A DNA stretch of 64,000 nt, taken from NCBI GenBank assembly GCA_963773655.1, contig CAVZBX010000003.1, positions 434,001-498,000 of the forward strand, given 5' to 3'. A program made the position numbers and the translations under genes. Below the pieces are notes generated by a model that was not told the origin of the DNA, searched no databases, and saw only the letters and a list, made by a program, of their open reading frames with translations. Each line of letters starts with the position of its first letter. The stretch's first letter is position 1. Source of the stretch: DASSQJ01 sp963773655 (lineage in GTDB: Bacteria; Actinomycetota; Actinomycetes; Actinomycetales; Dermatophilaceae). Below, in pieces: positions 60,565 through 64,000 of the stretch.

Positions 60565-60846
60565 CTATCGCTCTCTTGGGGCTCCACGTTCCCACCAGTC
60601 GTCTGGCGGCCGCGCCTGAATGGCCGACGCTGCAGACTCGACCGGTCGGTAGTTGCAGAACTTCCACAGCTCCTTCGCCGCCCGGGAGTACTGGAAGATG
60701 ACGTGGTCGACGTCGAAGGGGTCGAGTTCTCCGGCGCGGTGCCGGTCGATGGCCTCCCCGACGTGGGCCACCAACACCTCGAGCTGGACCTGGTGGTACT
60801 CGGCGACCACCGCGCGGGCCGCCCGCCGCTCCGCCTTGCTGGCCAT
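60565..60846 (-). CDS. Conserved small hypothetical protein
   Basis: The 93-residue protein (MASKAERRAARAVVAEYHQV) contains QLEVLVAHVGEAIDRHRAGE, LDPFDVDHVIFQYSRAAKEL and WKFCNYRPVE. It is a helical actinobacterial protein that I have seen as a conserved hypothetical; no function is known. It is divergent from the HigBA-like module. Confidence 0.65.
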   Translation of the reverse strand: MASKAERRAARAVVAEYHQVQLEVLVAHVGEAIDRHRAGELDPFDVDHVIFQYSRAAKELWKFCNYRPVESAASAIQARPPDDWWERGAPRER

Positions 60847-60945
60847 GACGGGAGGCTACGCCGCTACCCAGCTCCGCGTCCGGTCTGGCGTGCGCCGGCT
60901 GTGCGTGCCGGCGGTGCGTGCCGGCGGCCTGCGGCGTTGTAGCGT

Positions 60946-60955
60946 GTAGCGCTAC
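60946..60955. promoter_or_regulatory. HigBA operator candidate
   Basis: GTAGCGCTAC is a perfect palindrome, extending with few mismatches to about 16 bp, and it lies 17 bp before the toxin start. It is a plausible site for autoregulation by the XRE antitoxin. Confidence 0.5.
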
Positions 60956-60971
60956 GCGATACGATGGGGTT

Positions 60972-61250
60972 GTGATCGTCAGCTTCCGGCACAAGGGCCT
61001 TGAACGGCTCTACCGGGACGGGTCGAAGAAGGGCGTGCAAGCCGCGCACGTCCCGAAGCTCTTGCGGATCCTGTCGGCACTGGACGTGGCCCAGGCGCCG
61101 GAGGACCTGTCGATCCCCTCGTTCCGGACCCACCGGCTCAAGGGCGACCTGGCCGGCCACTGGTCGATCTGGGTCAACGGCAACTGGCGGGTGACGTTCC
61201 GGTTCGTCGAGAACGACGTCGAGCTCGTGGACTATCAGGACTACCACTGA
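60972..61250 (+). CDS. HigB-like (RelE superfamily) toxin
   Basis: The 92-residue protein starts at GTG 60972 (MIVSFRHKGLERLYRDGSKK). HigB/plasmid-killer features are HRLKGDLAGHWSIWVNGNWR and VTFRFVENDVELVDYQDYH. It should cleave mRNA on the ribosome. The toxin gene precedes the antitoxin gene by a short interval, the order typical of higBA. Confidence 0.9.
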   Translation: MIVSFRHKGLERLYRDGSKKGVQAAHVPKLLRILSALDVAQAPEDLSIPSFRTHRLKGDLAGHWSIWVNGNWRVTFRFVENDVELVDYQDYH

Positions 61251-61267
61251 AGGAGAAGGTGAGGACC

Positions 61268-61555
61268 ATGGTGATGAAGACCCCGGTGCATCCCGGTGAG
61301 ATCCTGCGCGAGGACGTCCTGGCCGACCTCGGCCTCGGTGTCGGTGAGGCCGCATCGCGCCTGGGGATCTCCCGCGTGGCCCTCAGCCGGGTGCTGCACG
61401 GCCACGCCCGCGTCAGCCCGAACCTCGCCGTGCGCCTCGAGGAGGCCGGGGTCGGGACCGCCCGCGCTTGGCTGGCGATGCAGACCGCCTACGACCTGGC
61501 TGCCGAGCGAGCGACCGGCTCCCACAAAGTACGTCCCCTGCGCGGCGTCGCGTGA
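61268..61555 (+). CDS. HigA-like XRE antitoxin
   Basis: The 95-residue protein begins MVMKTPVHPGEILREDVLAD. The HTH is VGEAASRLGISRVALSRVLH and ends VSPNLAVRLEEAGVGTARAWLAMQ, the VapI/HigA pattern. GTG 61259 in frame is an alternative start. It neutralises the upstream toxin and likely represses the operon. Confidence 0.9.
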   Translation: MVMKTPVHPGEILREDVLADLGLGVGEAASRLGISRVALSRVLHGHARVSPNLAVRLEEAGVGTARAWLAMQTAYDLAAERATGSHKVRPLRGVA

Positions 61556-61571
61556 TCCACCGTATCTAGCC

Positions 61572-61604
61572 CACTCCGCCGCCTGTCGACCTTGCCGTCG
61601 GCGG
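61572..61604 (+). repeat. Accessory-region boundary repeat, copy 9
   Basis: CACTCCGCCGC is followed by CTGTCGACCTTGCCGTCGGC. It lies between higA and the small membrane gene, with CGAC/GTCG arms kept. Confidence 0.65.
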
Positions 61605-61607
61605 AGA

Positions 61608-61856
61608 TCACCTCGCCGCAGCGGAGCGGCGCCAATGGTCACGGCCAGCTCTGACGAGCCCGAGGACAAGCTGGTGCGCGCCAACCCCTACAGCGCTGTT
61701 GAGAACTCCCAGGACTGCCGCGGCGATGGCCTCGCCCGGTGTGGTGATTACGTCCTCAGCCCAGAGCAGTGTTGGCCACAGGACTGTGGCTGCGACGAGC
61801 GCTGACTTCCACCATCGACCGGACACGAGGCCGAACAGGATCATGGTGGGAATCAC
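61608..61856 (-). CDS. Small two-helix membrane protein
   Basis: GTG 61856 is preceded by GAGGAGGAGG with 6-nt spacing and encodes 82 residues (MIPTMILFGLVSGRWWKSAL). Two membrane helices follow (about residues 5-30 and 43-65), then a basic end (RDHWRRSAAAR). No function is known; similar proteins occur scattered in actinobacteria. Confidence 0.6.
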   Translation of the reverse strand: MIPTMILFGLVSGRWWKSALVAATVLWPTLLWAEDVITTPGEAIAAAVLGVLNSAVGVGAHQLVLGLVRAGRDHWRRSAAAR

Positions 61857-62000
61857 CGCGCGCCTCCTCCTCAACATCATCAGGCTACGCGGACGACGGC
61901 TGGCACGAACCAGCCAAGTCGGTCTCGCGGAGGTGCAGCACTCCGCCGCGTGCCCGCGCGCGTTGGGCCGGTTGCCACGCGAAGAGGCAGCACTCCCATC

Positions 62001-62020
62001 TGGTGTCACCACTGATACCA
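62001..62020. promoter_or_regulatory. Doc-module operator and promoter
   Basis: TGGTGTCA and TGATACCA form an inverted repeat with one mismatch around CCAC. TACCAT at 62016-62021 is a likely -10, and the ATG follows 7 bp later, giving a probably leaderless autoregulated mRNA. Confidence 0.55.
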
Positions 62021-62028
62021 TCTGGGTC

Positions 62029-62232
62029 ATGGCGATGACTCTGCGGTTGACTGACGAGGAGACCGAGGCGCTGCGCCGCCGCGCGCAGCTCGAGTCCCGT
62101 TCGATGCAGGACGTGGCCCGACAGGCGGTGCGGGAGTATGTGGAGAGCCACAGTCGGGCCGATCTGCTCGACCAGGTCTTGGATGAGGAGCTGCCTCGGT
62201 ACGCGGAGGCCCTGGAGCGGCTCGGTCAGTGA
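62029..62232 (+). CDS. Ribbon-helix-helix antitoxin of a Doc module
   Basis: The 67-residue protein begins MAMTLRLTDEETEALRRRAQ, an RHH DNA-binding segment, and ends with an acidic helix (DLLDQVLDEELPRYAEALER) that should bind the toxin. The stop overlaps the Doc start (GTGA). Confidence 0.87.
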   Translation: MAMTLRLTDEETEALRRRAQLESRSMQDVARQAVREYVESHSRADLLDQVLDEELPRYAEALERLGQ

Positions 62233-62612
62233 TCTACCTGACCCTGCCCGAGCTGCTGCACGTCGCCGAACGGACCCTCGGCCCCGAGGTACCCGTTCGC
62301 GACCACGGGCTGCTCGAGGCCGCGTTGGCCCGTCCGCAGGCGAACGCGTTCGGCGCCGATGCGTACGAGGGCCTCGAGGCGAAGGCAGGAGCGCTGCTGC
62401 ACTCGCTCGCTCGCAACCATGCGCTGGTCGACGGCAACAAGCGACTGGCCCTCGCCGGCACGATTGCGTTCTTGGGACTGAACGGCTACCGACTCACCCT
62501 CACCAACGACGAGGCGTACACGCTCGTCATCGAGGTCGCCTCGGGCGTGCTCGATGACGTCCCGGACATCGCTGACCGTATCCGGTCAGGCCTCATGCCC
62601 CGTCGCCCGTGA
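62229..62612 (+). CDS. doc: Fic/Doc-family toxin
   Basis: The 127-residue protein starts at GTG 62229 (MIYLTLPELLHVAERTLGPE). The Fic motif is present as HALVDGNKRLALAGTIAFLG, the HxFx(D/E)GNK(R) variant of Doc kinases, which phosphorylate EF-Tu. Size is that of Doc. It forms a type II module with the antitoxin just upstream. Confidence 0.92.
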   Translation: MIYLTLPELLHVAERTLGPEVPVRDHGLLEAALARPQANAFGADAYEGLEAKAGALLHSLARNHALVDGNKRLALAGTIAFLGLNGYRLTLTNDEAYTLVIEVASGVLDDVPDIADRIRSGLMPRRP

Positions 62613-62862
62613 CGGCCGCGAGCCGTCTAGTGCAGTTGCCCCACGCTGCCGCCAGTCGCCCTACCGAGCGCGTCAGGGCGAGCGAGATGCCAAGCGCGAC
62701 GGTCGTCACCGCCTGGTCGGAGATCGTCGGGCCGCCGGCCCTGCCGGACGACGAGATCGCGGCCATCGAGGCGACGATCGGCACGCTCGAGCAGTGAGGA
62801 GGGTCGCCGGCGCGTAACCGCTTCGGATCGGTGCGCCGCATCATCTGCCGGTTTCTCCACCG
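62613..62862. repeat. Inter-gene stretch with boundary repeat copy 10 (62642-62672)
   Basis: CACGCTGCCGC is followed by CAGTCGCCCTACCGAGCGCG at 62642-62672, a degenerate copy. A 62-codon frame at 62609-62797 ends AWSEIVGPPALPDDEIAAIE and then ATIGTLEQ. It could be the tail of a lost gene, but I do not recognise it. This is the right edge of the accessory region. Confidence 0.45.
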
Positions 62863-63837
62863 TCAACCATCGAGACCCTCGCCGGTGCGCCAGAACCGTG
62901 AGGCCTCGGCGAGCCGGTGCACCGCCTCGACCCCCTCGCCGAGCAGCACCATCTCGTCGACGGCGGGAGCGCGTGCGCCGACCCGGTGGAGCAGCGAGTC
63001 GGCGGTGGCGTGGTCGTTGAGGGCGCCGAGGGCGGTCTGGACGTCCTCGGCGAGCCGGGCGTAGGCGGCCGCTCCGATGAGCACGGTGCCGTCCTCGTCG
63101 GTCACCCGCGGCTGGTCGGAGGGGAAGAGGTCGCCGAGGAACTCGCAGCCGTACCGCAGCTTCTTGGCCTCGATGCGCACGGCGTGCCGGTCGGCGGCCG
63201 ACATCTCCTCGAGCCGGCCGTCCGCGCCGGTGACCCGGACGGCGCGACGCGCGACCGCGCGCCGCGCGAGCGGGGTGAGCTCACCGGCATCCGGCCAGGT
63301 CGGGGCACCGGTGAGGAGGATGTCCAGGTCGCGGCCGGTGTCGGCCCACTCGGGGGAGCGGAGCACCGCGAGCACGGCGTCGTAGGCCCCCTCGCGGTCC
63401 TCCAGCAACCGTGCCCGCTGCCGGTCTGCGAGGGCTTCGACGAGCGGCCCGGAGAGGAGGACGTCGAGGTCGCGGGCCGGGCCGAACGGCACGGCCAGGG
63501 CCCGGAGGCGGTGGGCCACCGCCCTCGCCCCGGGGACGGCGTGGAGCACCGGGCGGAACAGCGAGAACGCCGAGCGCAGGCGGCGGATGCCGACGCGCGT
63601 CTGGTGCAGGTGCGGGGCCGCCCGGCTGGAGAGGAGCAGTGCCTCGTTGGTGCGCCAGTGCTCGACGCACTCCGCAGCGATCGCGGCGAAGGCTGCGGCG
63701 GGTGCGGTGTCGGGTCGCAGAGCGACGTGGGCGGCCTTGCGGGGAACCGCATCCAGCCGGAGGGGAGCGACGTGAGGGGCGTTGCCGGGCAGCGCCTCCA
63801 GCTCGAGGGGGCTCCTCTCCGGCGACGCGCCGCTCAC
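62863..63837 (-). CDS. CHAD-domain protein
   Basis: The 324-residue protein starts at GTG 63837, overlapping the stop of the preceding gene. The CHAD helical bundle is shown by RAAPHLHQTRVGIRRLRSAF, FGPARDLDVLLSGPLVEALA, RHAVRIEAKKLRYGCEFLGD and LGALNDHATADSLLHRVGA. Its conserved basic residues bind polyphosphate granules. No CYTH partner is visible. Confidence 0.92.
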   Translation of the reverse strand: MSGASPERSPLELEALPGNAPHVAPLRLDAVPRKAAHVALRPDTAPAAAFAAIAAECVEHWRTNEALLLSSRAAPHLHQTRVGIRRLRSAFSLFRPVLHAVPGARAVAHRLRALAVPFGPARDLDVLLSGPLVEALADRQRARLLEDREGAYDAVLAVLRSPEWADTGRDLDILLTGAPTWPDAGELTPLARRAVARRAVRVTGADGRLEEMSAADRHAVRIEAKKLRYGCEFLGDLFPSDQPRVTDEDGTVLIGAAAYARLAEDVQTALGALNDHATADSLLHRVGARAPAVDEMVLLGEGVEAVHRLAEASRFWRTGEGLDG

Positions 63838-64000
63838 GACTCGCTCGGGCTCGGGCAGACCGGGATCGGCTCGGCGGTGGGCGTGGGCAGCGGACGCAGC
63901 TCGGTGTACTGCTTCCCGAGGACCACGTCGACGTCGGTGCCCTTGCGCTTGTCGTTGTGGAGCTTGGCTCCCTTGGGGAGCACGCTGCGGACCAACTGAG
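63834..64000 (-). CDS. C-terminal end of an LCP family protein (LytR_C domain), partial
   Basis: Only the last 54 codons are in the window. The frame reads QLVRSVLPKGAKLHNDKRKG, then TDVDVVLGKQYTELRPLPTP and a short Pro/Ser tail ending CPSPSES. This is the end of the LytR_C domain attached to LytR-CpsA-Psr enzymes that ligate glycopolymers to peptidoglycan. The stop overlaps the CHAD start by GTGA. Confidence 0.6.
   Translation of the reverse strand, partial: QLVRSVLPKGAKLHNDKRKGTDVDVVLGKQYTELRPLPTPTAEPIPVCPSPSES

Noticed and set aside
42610..62672. Integron cassette array with attC sites
   Set aside because: The boundary repeats lack consistent RYYYAAC and GTTRRRY ends. Only copy 3 has a GTTGGGT nearby, and no integron integrase is in the window.
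62600..62860. Right attachment site copying the tRNA-Ser 3' end
   Set aside because: No stretch resembling GGTTCAAATCC or the acceptor arm was found there.

Overview
The window is a 64 kb piece of a high-GC actinobacterial chromosome. Gene content and order (class II fbaA with a DUF3151 gene, then purA; sigK-rskA; LysM and PH-domain envelope genes; F420-type LLM oxidoreductases; GTG starts; apparently leaderless promoters) suggest a Micrococcales bacterium, probably near the Intrasporangiaceae. All assignments come from reading the sequence and from memory of protein families; no search was run.

Region 1 (1-40.7 kb) is conserved chromosome. It holds an acyltransferase fragment, fbaA, purA, an amidase, a HelD-type RNA polymerase recycling ATPase, a glycine-betaine/choline-type ABC importer with a convergent binding lipoprotein, and purD. 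A SoxR regulator faces an MFS pump across a perfect 18-bp SoxR box. Further genes are purC, a TetR/SRPBCC/MFS operon, purL, a second HelD-like ATPase that looks like HelR, a GcdH-like dehydrogenase, a SigK/RskA operon with a fasciclin lipoprotein and a sulfite-oxidase-like enzyme, purF, envelope genes, upp, tadA and tRNA-Ser(CGA). Five purine genes (purA, purD, purC, purL, purF) lie on the plus strand between unrelated minus-strand genes. The last third of purL carries about 13 small frameshifts inside otherwise conserved sequence, which looks more like consensus error than decay.

Region 2 (40.97-62.86 kb) starts at the 3' end of the tRNA-Ser gene and is accessory. It contains IS481 and IS110 remnants, decayed DNA ligase, metallo-hydrolase and methyltransferase pieces, and three toxin-antitoxin modules (FitAB/VapBC-like, HigBA-like, Doc). 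Single-gene cargo includes DinB, a DHFR/RibD-like protein, a rifampin ADP-ribosyltransferase fusion, SUKH, GNAT and a P450. Two paralogous sensor kinase/response regulator pairs are also here. A degenerate repeat of about 36 bp recurs at gene boundaries throughout this region and was not seen in region 1. Region 3 (62.86 kb to the end) returns to ordinary genes: a CHAD protein and the end of an LCP/LytR_C protein.

The most interesting signals are: (i) a rifamycin-associated-element-like inverted repeat in front of helR, with a separate Arr-type rifampin-inactivating enzyme 17 kb away; (ii) the two related hairpin-plus-19-bp-tandem elements bracketing helR; (iii) the boundary repeats of the accessory island; and (iv) a matched pair of SigK-like promoters with 16-bp spacers.
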